From: Chrysomallon squamiferum
Taxonomy: Eukaryota > Mollusca > Gastropoda > Neomphalida > Peltospiridae
DNA length: 64,000 nt
Direction: 5' to 3'
NCBI GenBank assembly: GCA_012295275.1
Contig: CM022679.1
Span: forward strand, 24,667,502-24,731,501
The notes under the pieces were generated by a model. That model worked only from the letters and a program-made list of their open reading frames with translations, searched no databases and was not told the DNA's origin. The position numbers were made by a program, and so were the translations under genes. Positions 15,107 through 28,930 of this stretch are shown in pieces; within the stretch, counting starts at the first letter, position 1, and each line of letters begins with the position of its first letter.

Positions 15107-18100
15107 TCTCTCTCTATCTCTCAAGTAAACACACAAACACACACATCTGTCTCTCTCACTGTCTTAGTCGGATACATATAACTATATATTAAAATTTGTG
15201 TTCATATTTTCAGTTTGGAGGTAAGCTAGTCAGTTTCTGTCATGAGAAAGTTCAGAATCCACAGCAGGCTGTTCCTAAGCAGGTTCACATCAGTCAGGTT
15301 ATAACAGAAAGTGAACTTCTGAACAGATCCCAGCAGCTGGAGAATGCTCTTCAGAACAACCAGACAACAGAGTTCTGTGCTATGAAAGCTGCCAATTGTT
15401 CAGACAGGATGCAGGAAAGCATCTGGAATTTTCTGCTTGTAAGTACATAGCAATTTATTGTCCTTCAGGTTTATGTGAAATATGCTATTATGTTTTGTTT
15501 TCTGAAAATGTTTTTTTGAAAGCTAGAAAACATAGGTTAATTTTTTTTTTCAAATTGAAATTATTAAGAAATACATTTTTTTGAAAAGGTTTTGAAAATA
15601 AATGAGTTTCTTTCTTGCCATTTATGATTCTAAAATATAATGAAATGACTATTTAAAAAAATATAAATAAAGAATAAAAGTTAAATACAATTTCTTCTGA
15701 TTTACTAAAATATTTGTTTTAGATCTGTGATTATTTAATTCCACACAAAAAAATATAATCTAGTTATTTTCTCTCAGTTTCTCTAACTAGTTTATTAGAT
15801 ATAAAGTATATATTTTTTTTAATTTTTGTTACTGTAATTTTAGGTTAACTTTGAGAGTGAACCAAGAACTAAATTCCTGCAGTTGCTTGGATATGACAAA
15901 AATGAATTAGCAAGAAAGGTTTGTTTAATTCCATACAGAATATGTTTTTTATATATTATTTACATATTTATAATAATATCATATGCATTAAAATGTTCTT
16001 CAAATATACATTATTATTGAAGTAGTGTTGTATATTTTGAAGTGTACCTACGGAGAGGTTACAAATAAGCATGTTTAACAAAATTGTTTACACTTACAAG
16101 TTACTATCTGAATCTTTTAATGGTCTAACAAAACTGATAACAAAGTATGCCCAGATATTTTTGTACACTACTTTTCCTTATTATACTGTTTTTAATCATA
16201 ATTAATAAGAAATAAATTTGAAATATATTCACACTGTATCCTCATCTCACCAATGATGTATATCAACACAGACTGAGTATATTTTCTTCAGAGGAGGTTG
16301 GAATGGTGATTTTTAAGTTTATGTACTGCATGACACAGAAAGCTACTCTTTGTTATTACACTCTGTTGTTAATCATAATTAATCAGAAATAACTAAGAAA
16401 TGTATTTACTCTCAGCAGTGTTACACAGACTGAGTATTTGTTCTTCAAGCATGGAACTTGTAATGGTGATTTTTTTTAAGTCTGGGTGCTGCACAACACA
16501 GTCAAAAAAAACTTCTGGTTATTTTCAGGTGGAAGAACACACAGGAGCTGACACCAACTTGTTGCAGAATCAAGGCATTGATGCCACTGAGTTAGCACAG
16601 AAAATGTCACTGCTGAATTCATCAGTAAGTTTTGGAAAACAGACTGGATCATTTTATTATATTCATAATCATGTGCAATGTCAAATGTAGATTTTTGCAA
16701 TAACATTAAATTTTGAACTATAATCAATAAACATTAGCACAAAGCAGTCTTTAGTGCATCTGATTTTTTTTAAAGTATTATATAGATATTAACAGCATTG
16801 TAAGTTCAAAACCGATATAAAATTCATTCATTAGTCTGATGTCATCATCACTATTTGAAAATATTCTTTGTTCACCTATTGAAATTATTTCCTTATATTT
16901 AAATTTCAGGATTCTTTGAAACCTGGTGCCCTGAATGCTGGTGGACAGGCCTCACCAAGTGTAGGATCAAAGGTGATTCATTATTGTATTACTAACTTCT
17001 GAGCGTTAAAATCGCTGGCAGTTCACAGTTCTCTAACCGATAATGGTAAAACAATAATAATATTGACTAGAAAGCATAATCACCAAATGAAGATGGTACA
17101 ACTAGTAAATCTTGAATAGAATATTGCAGTGAGCATTCAGATGTATGTCTATCATAAAATCAGTATGTATAATAATGGCTAATATTAAAATGTGTTTAGA
17201 TACCATTTACTTATTCTTTCATTTGTTGTTCCTGTGTAGACTCCTGGAAGCCGAGATGATCTTTCTGATGGTTCTGCAGCATTTGATGAGATAGCAGCAA
17301 CACAGAATGCTGGTGTCAAGTCTCCTCTTGTTATACCTTCAGATGATGGTGAGAATCATTTCTTAATACACAGCTACTGTAGCATGATGTCCAACAGTGT
17401 GCTTGCTGCCATATCGATGTACATAAACAGAGACAATGCATCATTTCTAAATTTATTTATTTATGTAAATAAATAAGTTTGACTGAAAAGCATATTTACC
17501 TAGTTGTACATTTACATTACTATTATATTTTGTAGTGATTGCAACAGGATTTTTATTGTATTTTATTATTAATTTCATGTTTGTTCAAATCATTTTTATA
17601 GTGTTATTTATATTGTTTTATGGTTGGTTTTTTTTTTTTTTTTTTAAATTCATAGTCATTTCAAATTTATAAATGTATCTTTCTTTTGTTTTCTTTTTTC
17701 GATTTTTTTAAAAAATATTTTTGTCCTTTTTCCAGATGCTGATGGTTTAATGGCACAAGCTCTGCTGTCTGGAAACTTTGAAGCCGCTGTGGAAATGTGT
17801 CTCAGTGAAAACAAAATGGCTGAAGCAATTCTTCTTGCTATTGCTGGTGGGCCAGAGCTATTAACAAGGACACAGAAGAAATATTTCCAGAAAAACAAGA
17901 GCAATCTTGGAAGAGTAAGTAATGAAAATAATTTTGTGGGTGTGGGTGTGGGGGGGAGAAGAATAACAAGAAAAATCAGAATAGTCATTATTATACAAAT
18001 ACAAATGCTGAAATATGTATATTTTTTTTAATATAGATTTCTTGCTATTAGTAGAAATAAACCTCTGTATAAAATTTTTCATAGCTTAAAAGGGTAATTT

Positions 18101-21016
18101 GAAAACTTTAACCTGTTAAATTTTATTTTTTGGTAAAACTGTGAAATACAGATGGCTTGTTTTAATTAGCAAATCTAAAGTGGTATATGCTGGTTTTCTG
18201 TTATTGATAATATTGTTGATGTGACATTACTTAATGGTTGATGTTTATTTAGATACTTAAAAGTTTAAGGGGAATAGTATCCCCCAAAAATGTGTAATTA
18301 TGTAGAACATAATGAATGTTTTCCAGATATTTTGATTAATAAAACTAGATTGATTATTTATTTTTATTTTTATTTTTTTTAATTTATTTTAGCTTATATC
18401 TTCAATTGTTACTCAAGACTGGAGCCACATTATTCAAACCTGTGAGCTTGACAACTGGAAAGAAGCACTCGCAATAATTTTAACTTACTCTTCAGCTGAA
18501 GAATTTGCAGCTCTTTGTGGTAAGTCATAGGTACAAACCTGTTACATGGTGCTAATAATAAAATCAAAATATAAATTTCTTTGAAACTATTTCCCAATTG
18601 CTGGATAAGTTTACTAAATTAAATCTTTAAGATTAGACATTTTCACAAAAATGATAACTTTTCTGTAGGTATATTATATATAAAAAAAAAAAAAATAATT
18701 AAAAAAATAAATGATCATTGAGTTGTTTTAACAGGAAGATCAATATGAGCCAGCTGCTACAAACAGATTTAATTTAAATTATATATTAATTTTGAATGTC
18801 AATAATAATGTCTATATGTGTATGGAGTTTATTTTCAAAATATTTATAGCTTTTAAATGATAACCTGATTTTAATTTACACTATTCTTAAGTCATTTTTT
18901 TATTTTGTTTATTTCATTCTTATTATTATCTTTTTTATTTTATTTTATGCAGTCCTTAATACAGTTTTCAATCAGTTAATAATGAAAAGATTTTCATAAA
19001 CTAAACTCAGAAGATATTGATCAGTTAAACATTGTTTTCAAGCATTTTCTTTTATTTCAGATGCATTGGCCAATCGTCTTGAGAGTGAGAAGGATGGGGA
19101 GCTGTCGCTGTATGCCAGTTTGTGTTACATCTGTTCCGGAAATGTTGAGAAACTGGTAGAGAACTGGGTTAGAAACACTGAAAACAGCAATGCTCCTCTG
19201 GCACTGCAGGTACATTATATTTTATTTACATCCATTTAATATAAAAAAAATCATTATACTTACATCTTTTTAATTAAAATGAACAGCAACTTGTATATGG
19301 TTACTGTGTTAAAGTAAATTTTCTGTTTTCCTCTGTTTGAAAATTGATGTTATCTGATGTTTTAGAAGGATATAATCTTGTTATTATATAAACCTTACAT
19401 AAGATGTGACCCATCACACAGAACAAGTCATACAAACATGTATTGAGCTTTTGCATCAAAATTTTTAGCTTTGATATTTTGTTAAAAACTTGCTTTATGT
19501 GTACACCTTATTTCTTTGATTCTATGAAAAAACTGATGGATATTAATCCTAATGTGTCTTTTAAAGCACTTTTTTAATACACACTGTTATTTGCTGGTCA
19601 TATCTAAATTTGATACAAGGATGAAGGAGGTATCAAAATGCAACTTAAGACTTGGCTCAATGAAACTGGCCACAGATGAAAGAAGAATGAGCCCACTACA
19701 CACTCTTGGACTCCAGTGATTCATAAATGTTTATCAAACATCACAGGAATGTTTATTTATGAATACCGTGCTTGCAATTTTTGCAATCACCAGAAAAGTG
19801 GCAGCAGCTAGTAAATTAATATTTAACATTTACTTGACATTAACAGATATGCTCAACACCACAGAAGGCCAATATTATTCATTTATTTGTCGTTTCAGGA
19901 TCTTGTTGAGAAAGTGATGATATTGAGAAAAGCTGTGGAACTGTCGCGTGGTCAGGCTCCTGATATTCCAAGTGGTTACCTTTCGGACAGACTGAGTCAT
20001 TATGCTGGGCTCCTAGCGGCCCAGGGAAGCATTTTTACAGCCATTGGATATCTGAGGAACACCAACGAGGTTAATAGCTAGAAAACATAAAATAATGAAC
20101 ATAGAGAGTAAATTAATTGTACATGTCAGTAGTTATATTTGGACAATTAACCTTGTTAATAATGTAAATCCAGCCTTTTTAAATTTGGTGGTGTTTAGTT
20201 ATCATATAAATCAAGATTTAGAAAAGACTTGAGTTATGACACAGGGCAAAGTAATAATTAGAATTTTTATTAGAAATTAGTAATATTTTTTTGTTATCTC
20301 TTATCTGTCTACATCATTTTTTTTTTTTTTTTTTTTTACATATATTGTTTTTTAATTGTAATTTAATAAAATTTAATAAAATGTACAATTTTAAAAAACA
20401 GTTTGGATGCTTGTTTGGAATAATTTATTTATGACATAAACTAGTATTAAAGTTACTCTTATTTTCTACAGCGTAGTCTGATTGCTTTACAAGACCGGCT
20501 GTTTCAAGCCTTTGGTCAGCCAATCCCAGGCATCCCAGCTCCTCAGTTTCCATTCCCAAGAGTGGATGTCCAGCCCGAAGGAGCCAAAGTCCAGCCACAA
20601 ACACAGGCTCATGTGCAGCCAGCAGCTGGACACAAACAACAGCTGCACCAAGCACAGGCAAGAGGCAATGTCCAGACTACAACCACGCCTAGTGTCAACT
20701 ACTACAATCCGACTAGTTACCAAAAATTCTCACCTGTCAACGGGCCGACTACACCAACATTTACACCTGGCCCTGCTGTCAGTTCTGCAGCCACAGCTCA
20801 CAAAGGTGAGTAAATGTATTAAAATATTACTAGTTTTCTTATAAAACAATGGTGGTATTAAATATTTTCTGATTTTTTCTGTTTTTTTGTTTTTAATTTA
20901 ATTTTTTTTTTTTTTTTCTGACTTTTTGCTCTTTCTGGGTATGTTGTTAATGTTTATTCTTATTAATTTATTTTAAAAAATTCTTCATATGTTTTGGAAG
21001 AAAAAAAAATGTGTCT

Positions 21017-21051
<35 letters not shown>

Positions 21052-24000
21052 AATTAATATTTCAGATGTTCATACTAATGCCATCTTTGATACATATATT
21101 TATAGTCAAAATATTATGGATAAATGGCTGTATATCTATTAGTGTGATAAAAATGATCTTTGTTAAAATGCCATACTTAATTATTTTTAAAAAATGGACA
21201 ATGTAAAAATAAATTAACAAAAATTACTGATTCTAATGTTAAAACTTTTTCATCACACATCTAGTGATAAAAAGTATTTGTCATATATATATATATATAA
21301 TCTTGTTTTAAAAATTGTAAATGATATATACCTTCTATCAAAAATGTTTCATTGCATTTCAGGAGGTATTTCTCACAAATACCCAGCCTATCCCCAGGCT
21401 TCAGCAGCATATGGACTTGATACATACAGCCAGCAACCTGCTTACATGCAGCCAGAATTCAATTCTGTGAACCATGTGAGGTACTGTGTGTGTTTAATGT
21501 GTTTCTCATTTTATAACATTTTTTTTTACTTCCAAGTGGAACAAAGACAGAAAGTGAGCACATTTGATAAATGAGAAATATTAACATATGAGTAAATGAT
21601 TTGTTGTTTCTTAAGTTAATGTGTTTGTAAACACTGGGTCCATTTAGTTACTTTACTATGATATATATGTTTGAATATATTTAATTGTGTGTTTAGTTTA
21701 ATTTTCTTAGTAAATAGAGATTTTCTTTTGTTTAGTTTTGTGTATTTGTATATGTGTGGGTATGGAATTGAGAAATAGAGAGCACATTAAAGAATGAATC
21801 AGTAAACATGAGACGAAAGATTCTTTTATTTTTGTTTTTTTAATGCATGCATAATGCTGTTGTTGTAATAGAATCTGTTGGAACAAATCAGCTGTGACAG
21901 TATATTTTATTTTTTTTATTTTTTATTATTATTTTTTTATAGTGGTGAACCATATGGTGCTCCTTCCCAACTGGCAGCTGCTACTCAACAAAATATTTAC
22001 AACCCAACTTCTGTTCCAGGTAAAGTTAACAGTGATAAACCTTTTTACACTTTACCGAGATAAAATCAGCATGCCCATCTTTAATCCCAGTAAAATATAC
22101 AGAACCTCAGCTACCATCACAATAAAGTTTACCATTCCAATCACTAGCCTCAATTAAAAAAATAATATGTTTATTTGGAATGTTACAACTGTATTTTTTT
22201 GCTTCTTATTTCTGATTCCAAATTCTTTATTTCATTTCAATTTTTTATTGTAGGTGGACTGTACATGCCCCAAAAGACTCAAAGTATGACTCCAGTTCAG
22301 CCAACCATGACATCATACCAGGATACCAGATCCAAAACTGCATGGAATGACCCTCCACTCATTTCTAACAAAAATCAGGTGAGAAAATGTTTCTTTTTGT
22401 TACAAAAAAAAAAAAAGATAAATAATTCAGTATTTCACAGTATTTGCCCAATTTTTATTATAACATTTTCATGCATGCAGTGAATGATATGGCATTAAAG
22501 TTGATTTCATTGTTGTTGGTTTTTTTTTAGATAATTTGGTTCATTGCTTTTTTTTAATCATATAATGTTAATCTTTGTTTTTCCAGTATATTTTCTGTAA
22601 ATTGAGCATTTTTGCATTCCTAGAATGACACCAGCCAAGACAAAATTGCAGGGTTTGTTTGCAATGGCAAATAAAATTCATTTTAAAATAACTTCACAAT
22701 TAATAAAAGCCTTCTATTTTGTTTACCATGTCAAAACAGTTATGGGCTAGGAAAGCAAAACGGCTGTTAAATGCTGAATTCTTGTTAAGCTGACATAAAC
22801 GTATGTCATTTATGAAAAAAAAAACAGGCATTTGGGTTTGTTCCAAAAAGAAAAAAAAATAATAATAATAATAATTAATACAAACAAAAATTAATCTTTG
22901 TAGCCTGCTCCTGTGTACGATCAGAAAACCCCACTCACAACACCTATGTATGGAGGCCCACAGCCAAATGAGCAGCCAGCAGCAAACACACCTTACAATC
23001 TGTACAACCCTCAGGAGTATCAGCCTGTGCCACAGGTCAGTGAAATGTTCTAAGTCTTACAAACTTTTTAACTAACTAGTTTCATTTATTACTTACTTTT
23101 TTTTCTTTTTTTTTTTAATCAAAAATAAAAATTATAAAATATATTTTCATTTCTTCTTATTTTTAATTATATATTTTTAATATCATTTAAGGATTTTATT
23201 TTATTTTTTCTGGCTCTAAGAAATAAAAATACATTTTTTGTGCTAAATATTGAAATAAGTCTTTCAAATCCTCTCATAATTGTTTATTCCAAAAACACTT
23301 TGGTTGGTAATAATTTGACAAAGTTTACAATCTAGAATTAAACCATAAAACAGCAATTTCTGTTTTTTGTTCTTTTATCTTTTAACAGGTTAAAACATTT
23401 ATTTTTGTTATTGTTTTGTTGTATTTTTGTTTACTTAAATCAAATTTATTTATTTATTCATTTATTAACACAATAAATTAAAAAATAAACTTACTTAACA
23501 TTTTCATATTTGGTTTTGGTTTATTTCAACTGTCCTTGAATTTAGAATTTACTAACAAATTGTTCTTATAAAACTACTCAGGAAAAGCACAAATGTTCAT
23601 TAAAACTACTCAGGAAAAGCACAAATGTTCATTATCTCAAAAGTGTTTTGACTGCTGTTAACTGTGTTTTGATGCTACTTCTTCTTTATTTTTTTTTATT
23701 TTTTTTTACTGTCAATGTTTATGTCTGCTTGCCTCCCTTAGAGACCTATTACTTCCCAAATGACTTCAGGCCCTCCATCCCAGACAGAGCAGGTGAGATT
23801 CAAGGTGGCGTGAATGTTTCATGCACACACATAGACATAAACACATGCAAATATGCACACACAAAAACAAGCACACTTCTACACAGACTACATATAACAC
23901 AAATAAATCCAAACATAAATTAATAAATAAACACTACATATTTGATGGACCTCTGTACACGCATGCACACACACACACACACACACACATAAGTACAATC

Positions 24001-25979
24001 ATAAATACATATATAAAAGTTCAGTCTCTCTCTCAAAAAACTGTTGTTGGCAATAAGTGTTTGGTTTTTGGGATGCAAGCTACTTGTTGTTTTATTTTTT
24101 TTAAAGTTACAATTTTAGCAAAGTATTTTTCTTAGTTGTGTAATTATATGCATTTAACATTTTTAATCTTTTCATTAATCACTATCCAGATCAACAGGTT
24201 ATTGTTACTTGTTTAAAAATATCTTTTCCTTTCTCTTTATACATTCACATGTTGCAATGCTTGTGAATATGTCATGTTTTATTTCTGTTCAAAATATTTC
24301 TTTGCTTTCTTATTTATTTATGTTTTCTTAATTTTTGTGATTTATAATATTTTTTATTTTCCATTTGTTTATTTTTGTTTATATATATATATAATATTAT
24401 TTCTTTGTTTATTGGAGTATCAATAAATGTGCATACATTATTTTTTATTTTATTCTGTTTTGTTTTTGCAGCCAGCTGCCCCAGCTCCTGAACCGCCCAA
24501 ACCAGTGGAAAAAGGTCCAATTCCATCAGACCATCAAATCCTGCAGGACATTTTCAACAATCTAGTCCAAAACTGCTCTCAAGTGGCCACAAATGCCGTG
24601 AGAAAATTTTAAATGAACCAACATTTTAAACAGATTGACTGTGTAGATAAAAGTCCCATTGTCACGAGAGAAAAAAAAAAAAAATCAATTAATAATATAG
24701 TAGTTTCCTTTGAAAAGTCTGTTTCCTTATTAAAAATAATTTGTTAATTAATGACACTCTTCAACTTGCATAAGTATAACATCATTGCAGAAGGCAGTAT
24801 AAGTCAAAACCAGAGCATACACTATACAACAACATAACAGTATTAATTAATAAAAATAAATAAATAAACAAACCAGGGAATCTCTACAAAAGTACTGATA
24901 CGTATATAATATACATATCTTGAAAAGTGTCAAAGAAAAAAGTTTCACAGTTTTCATTCAAAAAAATAAACTTTGAACATGTTAGTGTTACTGAATTCCG
25001 ATCATTCCCAGAAAGCACCATCATTAATGTTGTTAATAGTTACTTGTATCTTTTATTATTTAGTATCTGAAATACTTGTTTTATGATTAAAAGTGTTATT
25101 TACCTTTTTCCTCTTTAATTATTTAAAGCAAATGAAGAGAAAACTTGAAGATGTTTCTAGGAAGTTGGAGTTGCTGTATGACCGTCTCCGAGAGAGTTCT
25201 GTAAGTTAAAACATGATATTAACTTTCTTACAATAAGTTATACAACATTGGAAAAATAGTTTCATTGGAATCTGAAATTAAAAAATATGATTTTCATTTG
25301 GTTTCTCAAATGGACAGTTACATGTTTTCTTGTCTGTAGAAAGATTCTTACTAAATATACATTTCTACTGTTTGTTTTCTCTTTGATATTGTCTTTGTTA
25401 CAAAACCACAGTTTTGACATCTTAGCCCTTAGTAATAAAATGCTTTAAGTCAATAAAACATTCATCAATTTTATATGAGTGACTTGAAACAAGGACAACA
25501 CCTGTATTTTATTTGAAAATGGGGAAAAAAACAAAAACAAGAAAATTAATAAATATATCAGCTGTAACTGTTAACCGAAAAAAATATTCATTCAGTTTTG
25601 TTATTAATATTTACAATTTTCATCATCATCATCATTATTATTATTATTATTATTATTACGCCTTTTATGAGTTTATTTTATTTTTTTATTATTTTTTTTT
25701 TTAATATATTTTGTTCTTTTATATTCTTTTTTAAAATTATAATTTTTTTTATTTTTTTTTTTTTTTTTTTTTTTTTTGTTTTTCAAGCTGTCTCCCAATG
25801 TGCTGGCTGGTCTGCACCAGATAATTAAAACAATTCAGCAATACGACTACACCTCCAGCCTGTCTGTGTACACACAGATGATCAGCCAGGGAAACTTCTC
25901 TGAAATCAGCAGTTTTATGCCCGGTATCAAGGTTCTACTCCAGTCAGCAGCTCAGATGCAAGTTTATGTAAAACAGTGA
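9719..25979 (+). CDS. SEC31A: SEC31, outer coat subunit of COPII vesicles
   Basis: SEC31 pairs with SEC13 to build the COPII cage and stimulates the SAR1-SEC23 GTPase at ER exit sites. There are 27 coding exons: 9719-9831, 10271-10360, 10679-10877, 11525-11620, 11968-12105, 13287-13429, 13892-14003, 14404-14555, 14769-14903, 15214-15438, 15844-15918, 16529-16624, 16910-16972, 17240-17348, 17736-17914, 18393-18519, 19061-19209, 19899-20069, 20472-20805, 21363-21480, 21943-22019, 22254-22378, 22904-23035, 23742-23792, 24472-24597, 25129-25200, 25788-25979. The total is 3,599 nt, about 1,199 residues if one missing base in exon 8 is allowed for. Residues 1-340 are the WD40 propeller ([53 protein letters not shown]). 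About 583-790 is the helical ACE1 unit ([31 protein letters not shown]). About 792-1112 is a Pro/Gln/Tyr-rich stretch with WNDPP, and 1113-1199 is the helical C-terminus. The order and length match human SEC31A as remembered. Exons 26-27 exist again downstream. Confidence 0.93.
12797..12823. repeat. (AC)n microsatellite in SEC31 intron 5
   Basis: A run of AC dinucleotides in the 1.2-kb intron between exons 5 and 6. The intron also holds a GC-richer patch at 12,487-12,600 that I cannot assign. Confidence 0.9.
14517..14523 (+). other. Single-base frame break in SEC31 exon 8
   Basis: Exons 1-7 sum to 891 nt (phase 0), exon 8 is 152 nt, and exon 9 must start in phase 0 to read [11 protein letters not shown]. 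As read, exon 8 ends with a non-family peptide (SLWVEV...) and meets a stop 18 codons into exon 9. One extra base before 14521 would give the expected YSLMGGG followed by a normal phase-0 junction. Either the assembly lacks one base or this allele is broken. Confidence 0.8.
15063..15105. repeat. (TG)n microsatellite followed by (TC)n, SEC31 intron 9
   Basis: About 21 TG dinucleotides followed by a short TC run. Confidence 0.95.
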
Positions 25980-28930
25980 GAGCTAGATTTTATTTATTAT
26001 TTTTGTTATGAATGTTCCAGTGTATTAGAGTAAGAAACAAGCATTTAGGTTAATGTATGTATGACTCTTAATGTGAATCAGTTTCCTGAAATATGTCATA
26101 CCTAATGTAGAAAGTATTGATATCAAGGATTCCAGGAAATTGGAAATTAAGAAATAAAAAGTAAGAATTGGAGTAACATAAGATTAATGACCTGTGTATG
26201 AAAAAACGTACATATATTTGATTTTTTGTGCTTGAAGTATTCCAGGTAACATTTTTGTTAATGTTCCTGAATGTTAATAAAAATAATAATTGATATATCG
26301 TAAGCCAGTGATTTGTATATAAACATATATACATAACTTTATGCATGTAGTTTGTTATAAATATTCATCATATTAATTCAGATCAGAAGTGGGTGGGTGT
26401 GTATGGCAGTGGAATACATATTATAATTTATATGTATGCGTGAACTTAAGACTGAAATAAGAAATAAGCAAGTTTTGTATTAATATCATACTGATTATGG
26501 AGCACATTTTTCAGTAATTAAAATTTAGGCATTAAAAGTCTTCATACTTGCAATATCCACAACACATTAACATTGTTTATTCTTTTAACATTTAAAATGA
26601 TTTATTTTATTATTTATATTATTTTTTGGTGGACGGTTGGACAGTGCAATTAAGCTTAAGCAAAGTATAATTTTTTTTTTTCTTTTTATATAAAATAATT
26701 ATATTTCTCAGAAATTATCTTAAATATTTTGATTCAAATACGGCAACTTCTGATTTTGTGGGAGTATTTTGGTTTGTTTATAATGTACAAAACTGAGATG
26801 ATAATAAGCAAGAATTTCAAAATTATTTCCAAGTTGACCATGATATGTTACTTGTAATTACTTTCTGAGGTACAACGTGTTTTTAAAATTTAATCTGTTT
26901 GAATGTTAAAACATTCATTATGATGATAAAGAAAGAGATCGATATATTTGCATTGAAAAATAAAAAATTTAATGAAAGAAATATACATTGTTTGTGTTAC
27001 TATTTTTTAATTTGGGATATTATATTTCACCAACAGAAGAAGTTTTGTTATGTTGTGTATTTATTTATCATAAGCTATCATAACATGATTATTTTTACAT
27101 GATTAGGCCTGTATTTCACCTTAATGGAATTTACGAGACCATTGTTAATCTTCACTATAAAATACTTGTCACTTTGAACAAAGTAAACATTTACCAAATT
27201 ATTATTTTTAAATTTCTGGTGTTGATTGCATGAGTTGTTGCTGTTGAAGTATTTTATCAAGTATTGTGTGAATTAGAGGATTTTGTTTGTGAATGTTAAT
27301 TTGTTGTAGAAATGATTTTAAAATGAAATAACTAAGCTGTATCTATATCTGTGTTGAGTTTCCTTTTAAACTGTTGCATGCTTTATTAGATTGTCTCAGT
27401 ATTCATTCATTTATTTTTCCAGTAGAAATTATTATATTTGTATTACCTTTTCTCCCTGAAAAACCACATATTTTGTAACCAATGAATTTAGTTAATGGTC
27501 ATATGTATTCTTTTTATTATTATTTATAAATAAATATTTTAAATTAACATATTAGGGCTAAGTACTCAAAATATAACTTATTGCATCAATCTTACAAGCT
27601 AGGAGTGTGGGAGGTGCTGATATGTGGAACATTATTAAATTACGTGGATTTCTGAAACATATCTATGATACACATACACACACACACACTAACATATATA
27701 TATAAATATATTCATCTGCACTATAAAGTTTTAAGCTGAATCGAGTTACTATAAAACTAGTAAGATCTGTATTGCTATTGTTAATTATGATAACCAAATT
27801 ACCATGACGTGGTTTTCTTTCCCTTTTAAACAAAGTGAACAGTGACATACTAAAACAGAACTTTGAGTTGGATGGGGCTAGTTCTATATGCATAATGTTT
27901 TTCACATCACATTTTGGTGCTAGTTTTTAATTTATTTCTCGTATGAATCATATTTTGTTAATAATACTAGTATATTAACAAGCTTGAATGAATACTTACC
28001 AGATCTCTAAATTTATTTTCAACCCAGGTGTAGTTAGCAAGTGTAGTTAGTCTCCACACTTTTTAATACATGTATAATAATACTGATGATATTGTTAGTA
28101 ATACAATCTTATCTTCTACCATAAGTTTTATAGCATGTATACCATTTTCAGTATTTGATTTAGTACTGATTACCTTGTAGATGAAGTTCTTCAACTGACA
28201 TATATAGGAGTAATCTTGCCAATTTACCACACCACAAAATGTATTTTATGTACACTTAAAATAACCTTTGATTCACCTATGTTCACTTGAAAAGAAGTTT
28301 CTTTTACAACAATGTATATCGCTTATTGCAAGAAATTCTGGTGCACCAAACATTACCATCTGTGTATTTAAACTCTGGTTTTAAAAACGTAATTTACGAA
28401 AATAATTAATACGAAATACAGCATGTTTGGGTTTTTTTACAATGATTGTTTCTCAGTATACATATTGACATTTTTATTTTTATTACGACAGTGAGTGTAA
28501 AAAGAATTGTTGAAGTGTTTAAATATTTCCTGCTTTTATGTCATATATATTTTTATTTCTTTTAAATAGATAACATCACTTAATTGCAGGGAATTACTGA
28601 CACAGATGCACATTTTGTATATAATTTGTCTATTTTAAAGTAAGTAACAATTCACTGTACATAACTATGCTTTTGTTTTATGTATAATAAACCACTGTTG
28701 ATAAATCTTTACCGTTTTCCTTTTTCTTTTTTTTTCTTTTCTGTTTTTCTTTTTTTCTTTTTATTCTTTAGACATTTTTAATAAGATGCACTGATTTTGG
28801 TGTATGTTAACAGAGTAAAATATAACAGATGTGATTAATATATTTTGGAATGGACTTTTGAAGTAAATGTACATGGTCTGGCTTCACTGGAAGACCTCTA
28901 ACAACAACTTAATAAATGTGAAATTTTCCT
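25980..28930 (+). other. SEC31 3' UTR and downstream flank
   Basis: No coding sequence seen over about 2.9 kb of very AT-rich DNA. Several AATAAA motifs could end the transcript. The one at 28,686-28,691 is followed within about 25 nt by a long T-rich stretch, a fitting poly(A) site, which would make a 3' UTR of about 2.7 kb. Earlier AATAAA motifs (near 26,150 and 27,530) are equally possible, so the true end is unknown. Confidence 0.5.

Noticed and set aside
25781-25790. Non-CAG acceptor (CAAG) at the last SEC31 exon as a sign of a broken splice site
   Set aside because: AAG acceptors are used in several other exons here (SEC31 exons 8 and 26, CaspA exon 3, CaspB exon 6), so it is weak but acceptable.
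25513-25828. ORFs rich in Ile, Phe and Tyr before the last SEC31 exon (and at 41,950-42,220)
   Set aside because: These are T-rich intron sequence with ATT repeats; the real exon starts at 25,788 (42,221 in unit 2).
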